Assembly (NCBI GenBank): GCA_018857735.1
Contig: JABMCL010001987.1
Coordinates: forward strand, 219,501-283,500
Length of the DNA: 64,000 bases
DNA from: Alviniconcha marisindica
Taxonomy: Eukaryota > Mollusca > Gastropoda > Provannidae
Direction of reading: 5' to 3'
Both the position numbers and the translations under genes were made by a program. The notes under the pieces were generated by a model. It did no database searches, was not told the origin of the DNA, and saw nothing but the letters and a program-made list of their open reading frames with translations. Positions 12,401 to 54,490 of the stretch are shown here, piece after piece; position 1 is the first letter of the stretch, and every line of letters begins with the position of its first letter.

Positions 12401-12739
12401 TAGATTTTGAATATGAAATAAAAAAAATTTGGTCAATTTAAGTTTTACTGTCTTGTTATAAACAATGGATGTTTTTTTTCCCCCACAGATTGATAGCAAT
12501 CATTAAATTCAAGGTTAAATAAAACAAACTTTGTGCCCTGTGTTATCCGACAGATTCAGGTTTTCCCTTTAAATGTTTTTTTCTCAGACTCCTTCATCAA
12601 GTTATTTTTTAGCCCTGAAATGTATAAAAAAAAGACTTTTTTTTAAATGGTGTTTTTGCAAATGATTTTTTTGGTTTTATTTTTCACCCTAATGTCCACC
12701 TTCTAAGCAGCACCTTTTGGCACATGCTCATATATATAT
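9424..12739. mobile_element. 3.3-kb interval bounded by inverted repeats (possible DNA transposon)
   Basis: The left end reads TATATATGAGC followed by CTGTGCCAAAAGGTGCT (9424-9453). The right end (12710-12739) is its reverse complement with one mismatch, also next to a TA repeat. No transposase frame is seen inside. The right third is AT-rich with many T and A runs, and the left third carries a CpG-richer stretch. It may be a non-autonomous element or two independent insertions of a short palindromic repeat. Confidence 0.4.
10050..10149 (+). promoter_or_regulatory. Candidate 5' leader exon / promoter region of AARS1
   Basis: A CpG-richer stretch around 9800-10450 contains a good 5' splice site, AACG|GTGAGTG, with the intron beginning at 10150. 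AARS1 has a strong acceptor at 13659 in its 5' UTR, so a non-coding first exon must lie upstream, and this is the best candidate I found. The start of the exon and the transcription start cannot be placed by eye. If it is correct, the first intron is about 3.5 kb. Confidence 0.3.
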
Positions 12740-13659
12740 ATATATATATATACTAAAAAGAAAACACGAAAATTATGTCAAGTTCATGTTTCTTTGTGGA
12801 CCATTCACAAGAGTATTCACAAGGGAGATTATGCCAGGTGTGAGGTGACGATACTGAAAGCAAAATTGGGCGTAGGATTCTAGGAATTAATATTGACCTG
12901 ACCCGTTCTTATTATCTTAGTGGGCTATGTCATGATGAGTCATGAGATCAAAAGCAATGTTCTCATGACCTGCTGTTCATTAATAAAAATGACCCCTGGT
13001 GGCCCAGTTTCACTTTTTATTACAGGACTCATTATGACCCATCTCATTAAGAATGGTCCATTGCTTCATGTCTGTCTGATTTTGACCACTACATGAACTA
13101 CCATTTATCACCTACATGTATATTATATATGTCATATGTTTGTATTGGTTGGAAATGGTGAATCAACTAAACCAGGTTAAGGTTTGTGCCAAGTATAGTT
13201 TCAGTGTTTCACTTTGTTGCATCGTTCATTTTATGATTTAGCATTGCACCATGAATCTAATTTATGTGGAGTTTTTTCAGTCAGCATGCATAAATTATGC
13301 AATGCTCTGAGTCTGAAATCTTCTGGCACATTTTTCCTTCAGAATCGGATGTTCTGTGTAATACAATCTGTACCATTCTAGTTTAAAAAAGATGTTAAAT
13401 TTTTTTCACAAAATAAATAATATTTTATCTTTTTATAAATAAAAATTTAAATTTTTGATCAATTCATAGAACTTGTATGGGAACACTAGCAACCCTTAGT
13501 GCCTTAGTTGTTCTATATCTGATCTGTGAACCTTGTTCACCTTAGAGTTTGATTTGCATTCCAGTATGAGTATTTCTAGTCTTGCTTTCGACAGTGGTGG
13601 TGTAGACAAGTATTGTTTGTACACAAAGTATTTGATTCATTCTTTATTTTCACTTTCAG
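12740..13659 (+). other. Probable 5' UTR intron of AARS1
   Basis: No coding signal. It ends in a strong 3' splice site (TTTATTTTCACTTTCAG, to 13659) immediately before the AARS1 leader. Confidence 0.4.
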
Positions 13660-13714
13660 GGCATACTTTCTTGCACTTAGGATTTGAGGTGATCACTGCA
13701 CGACAGGAATCGCA
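13660..13714 (+). other. AARS1: AARS1 5' UTR, exon-proximal part
   Basis: Lies between the strong acceptor at 13659 and the ATG at 13715. The ATG was chosen because the protein then starts [18 protein letters not shown], aligning with the start of animal AlaRS. The frame open through the leader ends in a TGA overlapping the start codon (ATGA). Confidence 0.8.
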
Positions 13715-44224
<30,510 letters not shown>

Positions 44225-44790
44225 GGACATGTGCATTTGGCCAGTTTGAGGGCATGTTCCCTCAGGCAGACTTTTTCTGCCTTTGTGGATGCTGTCGGCA
44301 AACGAAATGATTTGTATTCTTCGACTAAGCGGTGTCCAAGATCAAAACACACAAAAGATTAACTAGAATTTTTTTTTTTTTTTTTTTTTTTTTAATGGGA
44401 CAATGCAAAACAACTTGCAAATTTTAGGAACAGATTCCTTCGACTAGGCAACAAACAAAATTTACGGTACAACGATGGTGGAGAAAATGAGAAGGTTTAA
44501 AAACTTGGCGTGTTTGGCATAGACGTTCCCCGTGCATAGAGATCGGGCAGTGTGAGTAAATTGGTCAACTTTTGAGTGTTTTGATATTTTTTCCCTTTTT
44601 TCTCAACACGCTGGCCGTCAAGTTTTTTTTCCCTTCAGGTTGAGTTGTCCTCAAGCCTTGTCCAGACTAAGGTTTAAATGTCCTTACTTTGCCACAGGCA
44701 AGCGTTAAAGTTTAAATGTCCTTACATTGCCACAGGCAAGCGTTTAATTAAAAAAGATGTTTAAAAAATAAAGAAGCTCTGGGTTTCTGC
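44225..44790 (+). other. AARS1: AARS1 3' UTR
   Basis: Contains a run of about 27 T near 44369-44395 and a two-copy repeat AAATGTCCTTAC(A/T)TTGCCACAGGCAAGCG at about 44676-44742, then the poly(A) signal. Confidence 0.65.
44767..44772 (+). terminator. AARS1: AARS1 poly(A) signal AATAAA
   Basis: Canonical hexamer 543 bases past the stop, followed within 30-60 bases by T/GT-rich sequence (TGCTCCTTGTAAGTTTTC, TGTTGTTTGG) suitable as a downstream element. Confidence 0.7.
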
Positions 44791-44799
44791 TCCTTGTAA

Positions 44800-45145
44800 G
44801 TTTTCTTCACTGTTGTTTGGGGGGCTTAGGGAGTGAATAGCAAGCACCACATTATGGTAATCTGGCTGCCTTCATACTGGGCCTCCACTCTAGAGCCAAT
44901 GTTCTGGCAAAACACACATTTTCACACAGCACATTTGTTTTTTGTTTTTTTATAAGCAAAAAATCATTCTGTCCAATCTCTACTAGTATTGCATGCCACA
45001 GGCAAGATTGTGGTTGTATTTTATATATCCGGAACACACTCAGCTCAGTGCTGTGCTTGAGGCCCGTGATAAAAATGGTACCTTTGGACTTTGGAACCAG
45101 CCCTGTGTGGACGCTCCTGGCTACTTATGTAGGGTGGGTATTCTC
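44800..45145. other. Intergenic, nothing recognised
   Basis: No coding or repeat signal beyond short T and A runs. Confidence 0.4.
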
Positions 45146-45149
45146 TGAC

Positions 45150-45335
45150 ACTCGGTCATAGTTCAGGAGCTGTGTGAGAGTCGAGGTGGCCGTCCTGGAC
45201 TGTCCGTCCTAACGAGCCTTCTGGTTTCCGTGGACGTAAAGAATTATTGCACCGTGCTTCGGCATTGGTCACAACTTGTCCCTAATATGTCAACTGACAT
45301 CTGAGGACATTAAGCATCACTTCACCACCACCTCT
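45150..45335 (+). mobile_element. Dispersed repeat (SINE or LINE 3' part)
   Basis: AGTTCAGGAGCTGTGTGAGA, CCTTCTGGTTTCCGTGGACG and CTGACATCTGAGGACATTAA match, in reverse orientation, 57165-57357 over nearly the whole length. Partial copies are at about 31460-31560, 49890-49940 and 58886-58940. Confidence 0.7.
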
Positions 45336-45384
45336 GACACTCCTTGCTCATACAGAGAGGGCTTTGATATAAGCTTCACTTCCT

Positions 45385-47110
45385 TCCTCAAAAACTTTCC
45401 GACTGACGACCATGCGGTACTCTGTTGACTGGATGAAGAGTGGATTCTAAGCTGAGCTCTAAGCCCCACCTGTTTTGTCGCAAGGTTTTCATCTGACCAC
45501 CATGCGGTGCTGTTTTGACGGGTGAAATAGAGGTTTCCGTGCTGAGCTCTAAGCCCCGCCTTATTCACCACAAGCTTTTTATTTGACCACCATGTGGTGC
45601 TGTTTTGACGGGTGAAATAGAGGTTTCCGTGCTGAGCTCTAAGCCCCGCCTTATTCACCACAAGCTTTTTATTTGACCACCATGCGGTGCTGTTTTGACG
45701 GGTGAAATAGAGGTTTCCGTGCTGAGCTCTAAGCCCCGCCTTATTCACCACAAGCTTTTTATTTGACCACCATGTGGTGCTGTTTTGACGGGTGAAATAG
45801 AGGTTTCCGTGCTGAGCTCTAAGCCCCGCCTTATTCACCACAAGCTTTTTATTTGACCACCATGTGGTGCTGTTTTGACGGGTGAAAGAGAGGTTCTAGC
45901 TGAGCTCTAAGCCCCACCTGTTTTGTCACAAGTTTTCATCTGACCACCATGCGGTGCTGTTTTGACTGGTGAAATAGAAGGTTTCCGTGCTGAGCTCTAA
46001 GCCCCGCCTTATTCACCACAAGCTTTTTATCTGACCACCATGTGGTGCTGTGTTGACGGGTGAAATAGAGGTTTCCGTGCTGAGCTCTAAGCCCCCCTTA
46101 TTCACACAAGCTTTCATCTGACCACCATGTGGTGCTGTGTTGACTGGTGAAATAGAGATTTCCGTGCTGAGCTTTAAGCCCCGCCTTATTCTACAAGCTT
46201 TCCATCTGACCACCATGTGGTGCTGTGTTGACTGGTGAAATAGAGGTTTCCGTGCTGAGCTCTAAGCTCCTCCTCTTTGGTTACAAGCTTTCCATCTGAC
46301 CACCATGCGGTGCTGTGTTGACTGGTTGAAGAGAGGGTTCTGAGTTGAGCTCTAAGCCCTACCTGTTTTGTCACAAGTTTTTCGTCTGACCACCCTGTGG
46401 TACTGTGTTGACTGGTGAAATAGAAGGTTTCATGCTGAGCTCTAAGCCTCGCCTCTTTCCTCACCAGGTTTTTTATCTGACCACCATGTGGCACTGTGTT
46501 CACGGGTGGAATAGAGGGTTCCGCATTGAGCTCTAAGCCCCACCTCATTCATCACAAGCGGCCTTTGATCTGACCAGCATGTGGTGCAGTGTTGACTGGT
46601 AAAATAGAGGGTTTCACGCTGAGCTCTAAGCCTCGCCTATTGCCTCACAAGTTTTTCGTCTGACAACCATTCGGTACTGTGTTGACTGGTGACTAGGGGG
46701 CTCCACGTTGAGCTCCATGCCCCACCTTATTCATCACAAGCTTTCCATCTGACCACCATGTGGTGCAGTGTTGATTGGTGAAATAGAAGGTTTCATGCTG
46801 AGCTCTAAGCCACGCCTCTTTTGTCACAAGCTTTCGATCCTATCACCATGCGGTGCTGTGTTGACTGGTTGAAGAGAGGGTTCCGTATTGAGCTCTAAGC
46901 CCCGCCTTATTCATCACAAGCTTTCCATCTGACCACCATGTGGTGGTGTGTTGACTGGTGAAATAGCAGTTTCCGTGCTGATCTCTAAGCCCTACCTGTT
47001 TTGTCACAAGTTTTTCATCTGACCACCATGTGATATGTGTTGACTAGTGAAATAGAGGTTTCCGTGCTGAGCTTTAAGCCCGCCTTATTCATGACAAGCT
47101 TTCTCTCTGA
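45385..47110. repeat. Satellite array, about 90-bp unit, about 19 copies
   Basis: The unit contains GACCACCATGTGGTGCTGTT, TTGACGGGTGAAATAGAGGT, TTCCGTGCTGAGCTCTAAGC and CCCGCCTTATTCACCACAAG. Copies from 45,500 to 45,890 are nearly identical; the rest diverge. ACCACCATGTGGTGC is a near-palindrome inside each unit. The 174-codon antisense frame is an artefact. Confidence 0.96.
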
Positions 47111-48760
47111 CCGCTATGTGTCATGGCATAGTTTGAAGATTTTGTTCAGCATCGAGCAGTCTTTCGCTTCATTTGCTACACTTTCGCGTGTAAGGAAAAG
47201 CTGCCGGCCATTTTGGGGGTTTTGCGCAGAATATTAACGGTGACATTTGATTGGCTAAAGTAGTCCGGTGCCGGATTGGCAGTCCAGAAGCTTCTATTAC
47301 CAATTTTCGATTTGACGTTATGTCATCGCTTACATTATTTTGTTTTCTGGTCACCAGATGTTCACGAAACATTGATTTCCTTTTTCTTTTGCTACTGTTT
47401 TTTTTTCTTGTTCTAATAGCCGTAGTAATAATAATTCATCATACGTAGACATTGCGTAGACTGACCAGACCGAACTTGAGCACATCAACACACCCTCAGT
47501 CGTTTTCCTTGTTCATGTGCTGTATTTTGATTCCGGAGTTTGTTTCCTTTCCATAATAATAATGTTAATGAGCTGTTGTCATTGTTAAACATTGATGATG
47601 CCTTAAATCTTCATTTTTGCCTTTTTTTGTTGTTGACATTATTTCTTCAATATAATTCTTTGTTATTGTTATATATGATATTGGGTTGTGGGAATACTTG
47701 ACAAGAATGAAGCACTCCAGCATTAGTTTAGACTGGACATCAAAGGTCATGGCTACTTCAGTTTTCAGGCATGAAAAGGTGTGAGTCTGCGTAATGAGAA
47801 ATCTTTTAGGCCGTGCCAGCAGTCAGCTGTAAGGGGACTTAAAGGGGGCACCACGCCAAGACGCAAGTTGGCCTGAAAACTTAGAAAATGTGCAGATGTT
47901 TCCACGTCATCGTCCCTTGCGGGAAATTGAGGTCGCCTCATCCGGGTCAGGCACAGCAGCCGCAGGAGCAGCGCTACCCACACCCGTACACGCCGTCGGA
48001 CACGCAAGTGCAGTGTTACCGTCATTCCAGCAGCTGCGCTTCAGCTTCGGGCATTTCATATGATAGATGTATTTTATAATCTGATAGGTGTTTCCATAAT
48101 CGACTGAACTCTGACGTGGACTGTACAGGATCTACAGGGATTGGGGGGGGGGGGGGGGGGGGGTGTCTTTGTGGTCTGTGTTTGAATTCGGATGAAGAAA
48201 AAGCTCACTTCCAAATAAAATTGCTCATTTTCAAGCCGGGTTCTGTTCCAAGTGTTTTAAAAAACACACCCAAAAACAAACAAAGCCACCGGACATAAAA
48301 AATCCGATTACTAACTAACTAACTTTAAATTAATTAAATGTAACGTCTTGATTTTGTCTACTCTTTGGTGTACTGTCAGAGGTTCTGACCGCTTTCCGCT
48401 AAAGAAGCAGCTAGCAGCAACAAGAGTTGTTCCCTCACTTATCATCTCTCGTCAAAGGAGGTAGTGTGGTTTGTTCGATAGCGTTATTCAGCGAAGTTCA
48501 GCCAGTAATGGATGATACGGTAGTGTGTGCAGCCATTTCCCCACACCTGTACATGCTGACGGACACGCAAGTGCAGTGTTACCGCCATTCCAGCAGCTGC
48601 GCCCCAGCTTCGGGGATTTCAACAGTGGGGTTTGTTTTGTCGGGAAGATTACTACAGCTGAAAATAATCCTGACTTGGGTCTCTTAATAATAGATTATTT
48701 ATGGCGCCCCATCTCGTCTGAGCCCTGAGTGCTTACAGAGACACAGGGATACGTTCATTT
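47111..48760. other. Intergenic with SINE body fragments
   Basis: 47940-48060 and 48545-48625 share CACGCAAGTGCAGTGTTACC and CCATTCCAGCAGCTGCGC, distant relatives of the element at 19300-19440. A G run lies near 48142-48163. No gene is recognised. Confidence 0.5.
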
Positions 48761-48761
48761 G

Positions 48762-48855
<94 letters not shown>

Positions 48856-49010
48856 AATACATGCATTACTGGTGATGAGTTGGTACAATGAGAAGAAAGA
48901 AAACGACAGTATGCAGAAGGGAAGAGATGGGTTTTCAGTTTTGACTTTAAAGAAGACGGTGAAAAAATGAACTGAATGCCTGACCGAGAGAGGAAGAGAG
49001 TAACACAACA
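48690..49010 (-). mobile_element. LINE 3' end, - strand
   Basis: The tail ATAGATTATTTATGGCGCCC CATCTC mirrors that of the + strand remnant at 3540-3835. The preceding frame reads SLPLSVRHS, then KVKTENPSLPF, a LINE C-terminus. It carries a (CA)n(CT)n microsatellite (48762-48853) at the position where the other copy carries (GT)n. Confidence 0.6.
48762..48853. repeat. (CA)n-(CT)n compound microsatellite
   Basis: About 23 CA units are followed by about 22 CT units. Confidence 0.97.
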
Positions 49011-50605
49011 AACGGTTTGCTTTAGCCCCAGCGTTTTGGCTAGAGACAAGTCGGATGCCAACAATGACAAGGACGGTTGGCATTTTACCATCTCTAGCCA
49101 GAACAGTGGGCTTAACTGCAGACCTGCCATGCCTTCTGCTCCGTGCTGCTGTCTTCATCCATCTCAAGTCTCCGTTTGCTGCCCGTTTTAAGCTGTCTAA
49201 ATTAAGCTTTGTAGAGTCAGAATGCTCGTGTGTGTGTGTGTGCAGGTGCCCGTGTGTGTGTGCGCGCGTGTGTGACCGCGCGCACGTGCGCTTAGAATAG
49301 TCTCTACCCAGAGCAGAACCAGGTGCTCCGTTTTTTAGTTGCACAGGAAGTGTTTGGGAGTGGCTACTTACTTAATTTTGGCTACACCCACACGGCATAA
49401 TAAAGGTGCACCTCTGTGTAGGTACACAGGAGTTACACGAAAGGTACCGTTTAAGCTCCGCCCCAAAGATAGGAAAAAGGTGTCCGATGGGTACTGAAAA
49501 GGTGTTGTGCTCCTAGGGGAAACAAAAACCGAGGAAACAGAAGAATAAAATTTGAGAAGACAGAGCAGTTACTCCCCTTCGGAAAATTGAGACTGACTGA
49601 GTGTGACTTGATCTTTCCACTCATGCTTCGGAACGGACTTCAGACAACTGTGTTTTGGGGGTTGAATAGACAAAATCACTGGCTGCTTGGCCTACTTACA
49701 GCAGTAAATAGCATGCACGCCTCTTCTGCTCAGGTTTTCCTGAGTCTGTCTGGTGTATTTCCTGTGTGGGCTTATCGCGTAAAAATTAATCATTGGCCAT
49801 TTTGCATGTGCTGCCCATGTGGCAAGGTAATCAAAATCGCGGTCACAGACAATCCTCTCTCTACGGAATGCACAAAATGTGTCACACCATACATTTTGTT
49901 TAATGTCCTCAGGTGCTAAAAAGCATATTTGGGGCAATAAATTTTTTCAATATACAGTTGCACAGGTATACCGGGTGACCCCCGAGTGTTCAGCTAGGGA
50001 AAGCTACGACAACACTGGCCTTTTTTTCTCTCTCCCCACGGCTCGTGCATTTGCCTTACAGGCGGTACATCAGAGTCTGCTGTCCTTATTGGAATCAACT
50101 TGTTACTTTGATGACAAGAGGTTTTGCAGGGGTGAGGGCCTGCTGCTTTGATAACTGACCCCTATCCACATAATCCCGTTTTGCGTAGCCTTTAATCTAG
50201 CCGCCAGGGCTTTCTCCCGTCTCTTCTCTTGCGAAGCGGTGGCGCTTTGCTGAACTTGAATGCTCAAAAGCAATACAGCATATTGAAACGAGAGATATAG
50301 CATGAGAATGTTTTGTTAACACCCTTTAGTCCCTAATAAGCCTTGATTGCTGTTGTTTATGTGAGTCTGGGTTGGTCGATTGGTTGGTTGTCCTTTGTTG
50401 TGTATGCTTTCATTATACGTCGTTTTATGATATGTCTTTGAAAGATACTCCAATTGTCATGATAACAAACATGAAAGTTGTCATTCTCGCGTTTCAGGAG
50501 TGATGAGTAGTTACCAACAGGTGTGTTGAAGACGGGGAGGGGGGTCAAGAGAGAGAGAGAGAGAGATAAATAGCATAAGAGAGACTGAAAGCTGGGGGTG
50601 GGGGG
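49011..50605. other. Intergenic, no gene recognised
   Basis: Holds an alternating CG/TG stretch (about 49229-49291) prone to Z-DNA and a short tail-like repeat at 49897-49940. The open frames at 49587-49919 and 49879-50151 show no domain. Confidence 0.4.
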
Positions 50606-50769
50606 TGTTGTAGTATACAGTCTCACAAGTATACAGGAGGCAAGAGGAAAACGTTTCCAAACCTTTACTTGTCAGATTCAGCGCCATAGCACAAGACAAC
50701 GAAGGCAATCAAAACACAGTTTCGTAAATGAACATATCGAAACTACAGCATCAGTTTCGTATCACAACA
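50606..50769 (-). repeat. 3' LTR
   Basis: Starts TGTTGTAGTATACAGTC and ends TTTCGTATCACAACA on the + strand. Shares ACAAGACAACGAA, AACATATCGAAACTACAGC and TAGTTTCGTATCACAA-type stretches with the segment at 55937-56081. Confidence 0.7.
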
Positions 50770-50784
50770 TCCCCCTTTCCTTAA
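50770..50784 (-). other. Polypurine tract of the LTR element
   Basis: Reads AAGGAAAGGGGGA on the - strand directly upstream of the 3' LTR, the expected plus-strand priming site. Confidence 0.65.
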
Positions 50785-51066
50785 GAAAATAATCACACTC
50801 ACTTTTTTCTTTTCCTTACTGTCATGTCACAGAACTGTAAACAAAATACAATTGTATTACCTATCTTGGCATATGGACACAAATCAAAGTCATCTTTTGG
50901 ATTCAAGATATCAATGGCCTTTGATGTAAATCATTCTTAATTAAATGGGGTTCTCATTAACTAAGATCAGGTATAACCTAAATGTAAAAATAATAAGTGA
51001 TTAGTATAATCGTTTACTTGTTGGTTTGTTGCTTTTCCGTGTTCTATGTGATACTGATAGTCCTGT

Positions 51067-53847
51067 TCAACTAATGTATTCATTATAACGGGCAGGGGCT
51101 CTGATCACCCGACCGGAACGTGTTCTAACGGTCTCTTGACCAGGCTGCAAAGGTGGTTCAGCCTCTCGATCAGTAGTAGGATCATGCTCTGGACTGATGG
51201 CAGAGGGAGTTTCCAGTGGGGCTGGCCGAGGATGAGTCTGGGTTGTCACACCATGCCGGTTTCCAGTGTCTGCACAGTCCTGTTGGGGAGCTTCCCTCAA
51301 GTCTCCTCTGTTGCGTCGGATGTTGGACCCCTGGTTTGTTCTGACGTTGTAGGACCTTGGTTCTCCGCTGTGCCCTGTGACTTCACCCGGTATCCAGGTT
51401 TTGCTTGCTTTGTCTAGGACCCTGATGTTCTGTCCTTTGTAGAGAGGAGGGAGACTCTCGCCCGCATGCCTGTCATAGTTGGACTTCATCGTCGACTGTC
51501 TGCGATCCAAATGTTGACGTTGTGCAACAGTGACGGGAGATGGAGAGGTGCGGGAAGGAAGCAATGTGGTGATAGGCCTGCCCATCAACATCTCTGCCGG
51601 TGATGGCAGCTTGGAGTCGACTGGGGTCGCTCGAAGGTCGAGCATGGCAAGGTGTAGGCTCTGTTTCTCCTTCTTACACTTCTTGATGATCTTCTTGATG
51701 GTCTGCACCTGTCTCTCTGTGAACCCATTGGACTGTGGGAACCTGGGGGATGAGGTGGTGTGTCGTATGCCCCACTTGTGGACAAAGTCCTGGAATGGTT
51801 TCCCGATGTACTGTGGTCCATTATCACTGACAATCTCGTCCGGTCGGCCAAACAGTGACACAGCTTTTCTGATTTCCTCTGTGACATTTTCACTTGTGGT
51901 AGCGTGCAGGGGTGTGACTATGGGATACTTTGAGAAATAGTCACATATCAGCAGGAAATGTTCCCCGTTCACCTCGAACAAGTCCGTACCCAGTTTCTTC
52001 CAAGGGGCCATCGGTGTGTCATGTGGTATGAGGGGCTCCTTCCTGTTGCAGTTTGCCAACTCCTGACACAGGGTGCAGGTCCTGGTCATGTGTTCAATGT
52101 CTTTGTTGATGTTTGGCCAGTACACCCCTTCTCTGGCCAATAGTTGGGTCTTCTCAATGCCTTGGTGAGACTGATGGAGTTGGGCAAGAATGTCTGCTCG
52201 CAGACTCTCTGGGATGAGGACTTGTTTTCCTTTGAAAATGATGCCATCCTCAACAGCCAACTCATCACGGAATGACCAGAAACCTCGTACATCAGTTGGC
52301 AGATCCTTGATGCTGTCAGGCCATCCTTGGATGATGGTTTCCATGAGCGCATTCATGGTCGGATCTCTGGCTGTCTGGTCTCGAAGTTGATGCTGTTTCC
52401 TCTGTGAAAAGTTGACCAGGTCTATGTCACAGCGATGAACTTCCGCCGTCGTCATCTCAATGCCATCAACTCTTAGATCCAACTCAACTGCACCGTTGTC
52501 CTTTGGATTCGGCAGCCTCGACAGTGTGTCTGCCAGGGTCATCGTCTTTCCTTGTCGATACTCGATGGTGAAGTCATATCCCTGTATTTTCTGGAGCATC
52601 CTCTGGAGCCTGGGTGGGGCTCTGAGGAGGGGCTTCTTGGCAATCATTTCGAGTGGCTTGTGATCAGTTATCACTCGAAAGGGGCGGCCGTACAGGTACG
52701 TGTGGAAGCGATTGATGCCGAACACAACAGCCAGCATCTCCCGGTCAATGTTTGGGTAGTTGCTTTGTGCTGAGTTGAGCGCTTTGGATGCGAATGCAAC
52801 AGGTTGACCGTCCTGCAGAATTGCTGCCCCAAGGCCTTTTGTTGAACTGTCTACCTCCAGCGTGGTGGGTTTTGTTGGGTCAAAGTATTTGACACACGAC
52901 TTTGCTGAGATTGCTGTTTTGAGCTTCTGGAAGCAGTGGAGGTGGTCTTCCGACATCTCAAATGGGACGTTCTTCTTCAGGAGGTCCCTGAGTGGTTGTG
53001 ATTCTTCACTGAAGTTGGGAATGAATGTTGCGAGGTATGTCATCATACCGAGGAATCTCTGCAGATCCTCTTTGTCCTGTGGGACAGGCATGTTCTGGAT
53101 GTCATGAACCTTGGCCGGGTCAGGTCTGATGCCATCTTTGGAGTAAATGTTGCCGAAGAAGCTGATCTCGGGTTGTCTGATTGTGCACTTGTCCGAATTG
53201 AACACCAGCCCGGTTTCTTTTGCTCTGTCCATGAGCGCTTTCAGGTTCCGGTCGTGCTCCTCTTCATCTTTGCCATGCACGCAGACGTCATCTGTGATCC
53301 CAACCACACCTGGAAGGTCTTCCAAGATTTCATCCATTCTCGCTTGGAATATGTCTTGTGACACCCTGAGTCCAAATGGTAATCTGGTCCAGCAGTATCG
53401 ACCAAACGGGGTCCGAAATGTAGTGATCAACTGGCTGTCTGGGTCAAGATGGACTGACCAATAGCCCGCTTTGGCATCCAACTTGCTGAAGACTGTTGAC
53501 CCTGCAAACTGAGGATTCAGCTCTTCAAGTGTGGGAACTTTGTGTGGACATCGCTTCAGGGCTTGATTGAGTTTCTGAGGGTCGATGCATATGCGGAGTG
53601 ATCCATCTTTTTTCACAGAGTATGCGAGACTAGAGCACCAGTCTGTGTGTTCGCTGACTTTCCGGATGACACCCTGCTTTTCCATCTTCTTCAGCTCGCA
53701 CTTTAGCTTTTCCTTGAGATGGATAGAGCACTTACGTGGGGGGTCGATGAATGGTTCACAGTCTTGCTTCAGGTGGAGCTTGGCCACTCCTCTGAAGTCT
53801 CCCAGAGTGTCGAACTGGCCTGGATATGCTTGCTTCAATCCTTCCAC
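51067..53847 (-). CDS. Gypsy pol: reverse transcriptase, RNase H, integrase
   Basis: A single open frame of 926 codons from the first ATG. RT occupies about residues 35-250, with FSKLDAKAGYW (Asp124) and the active site at 184-187 reading ITDD instead of the usual YxDD or ADD. RNase H follows with LEVDSSTKGLGAA and TDHKPL. Integrase has an HHCC-type zinc region (HQGI...CTLCQ) and the catalytic D, D, E in GTDLFEV, SDNGPQY and NGFTER. The C-terminus is proline-rich and ends ARYNEYIS. The complete frame suggests recent selection or recent insertion. It starts inside the pol region, so translation would need the gag-protease frame upstream, which is broken here. Confidence 0.93.
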   Translation of the reverse strand: MEGLKQAYPGQFDTLGDFRGVAKLHLKQDCEPFIDPPRKCSIHLKEKLKCELKKMEKQGVIRKVSEHTDWCSSLAYSVKKDGSLRICIDPQKLNQALKRCPHKVPTLEELNPQFAGSTVFSKLDAKAGYWSVHLDPDSQLITTFRTPFGRYCWTRLPFGLRVSQDIFQARMDEILEDLPGVVGITDDVCVHGKDEEEHDRNLKALMDRAKETGLVFNSDKCTIRQPEISFFGNIYSKDGIRPDPAKVHDIQNMPVPQDKEDLQRFLGMMTYLATFIPNFSEESQPLRDLLKKNVPFEMSEDHLHCFQKLKTAISAKSCVKYFDPTKPTTLEVDSSTKGLGAAILQDGQPVAFASKALNSAQSNYPNIDREMLAVVFGINRFHTYLYGRPFRVITDHKPLEMIAKKPLLRAPPRLQRMLQKIQGYDFTIEYRQGKTMTLADTLSRLPNPKDNGAVELDLRVDGIEMTTAEVHRCDIDLVNFSQRKQHQLRDQTARDPTMNALMETIIQGWPDSIKDLPTDVRGFWSFRDELAVEDGIIFKGKQVLIPESLRADILAQLHQSHQGIEKTQLLAREGVYWPNINKDIEHMTRTCTLCQELANCNRKEPLIPHDTPMAPWKKLGTDLFEVNGEHFLLICDYFSKYPIVTPLHATTSENVTEEIRKAVSLFGRPDEIVSDNGPQYIGKPFQDFVHKWGIRHTTSSPRFPQSNGFTERQVQTIKKIIKKCKKEKQSLHLAMLDLRATPVDSKLPSPAEMLMGRPITTLLPSRTSPSPVTVAQRQHLDRRQSTMKSNYDRHAGESLPPLYKGQNIRVLDKASKTWIPGEVTGHSGEPRSYNVRTNQGSNIRRNRGDLREAPQQDCADTGNRHGVTTQTHPRPAPLETPSAISPEHDPTTDREAEPPLQPGQETVRTRSGRVIRAPARYNEYIS

Positions 53848-53894
53848 GGTTGTGATATCTGGTTTGGGCCTGAGGTCATCACAATGAATAGTGA

Positions 53895-54490
53895 CTAGTC
53901 CAATTTTTTCGCATGTTGGCAGACCAACAATAGGTGCTGATGGAACATCAACGACATAGAACTTGGCCTTCGTGAAGTGTTTTTTCCGAATCGAATCTGG
54001 AGGTTGATGGATCCTAGACAGGGGATCTCCTGACCATTGTAGGCAACCAGCTTGACGTTCCTTGTGGGCTCAAGGATGTCTTTTGGGGGGAGTGTCTTGT
54101 ACATCTGCTTGTATGTCCTAAGGGGGAGTGTCTTGTACATCTGCTTGTTGTCCTAAGGGGGAGTGTGTTCCCCGCAGCTCCAGTATCGACCTTGAGTTTG
54201 ATTTTGCGCATGCCCTTTTTCCTAGGGCAGATAACATCCAGTGTTGTGAAAACCTCGTTGCGTACACTGGATATGCGTATGCAGTCATAGGGCTCAGTGG
54301 AGTCTTCCTCTGAAGTGTAACTGGCTGCTGGCTCCAGATCATGGAATCTTCGGTCTCTCCTACGGCTGTCTTTGCCAGCATCCCTATGTTGTTTGCCATC
54401 CGATTTGGTGTCACCACGTTGTTTACCATCTTTTTTCGGATGGTTGGTTCCTTTGCGTTTTCGGCAAAATTTCTTCCAGTGTCCGATTTT
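53895..54490 (-). pseudogene. Gypsy protease region, frame-broken
   Basis: The aspartic protease signature KVDTGAAGNTL is visible on the - strand near 54170-54205, but it sits in a different frame from both gag and pol. A 36-37 bp tandem duplication (AGGGGGAGTGTCTTGTACAT at about 54083, 54120 and 54156 in part) disrupts the flap side. The region cannot be read through as one protein. Confidence 0.75.

Noticed and set aside
45317..45841. 174-codon - strand open frame
   Set aside because: Antisense reading of the 90-bp satellite; repeated peptide only.
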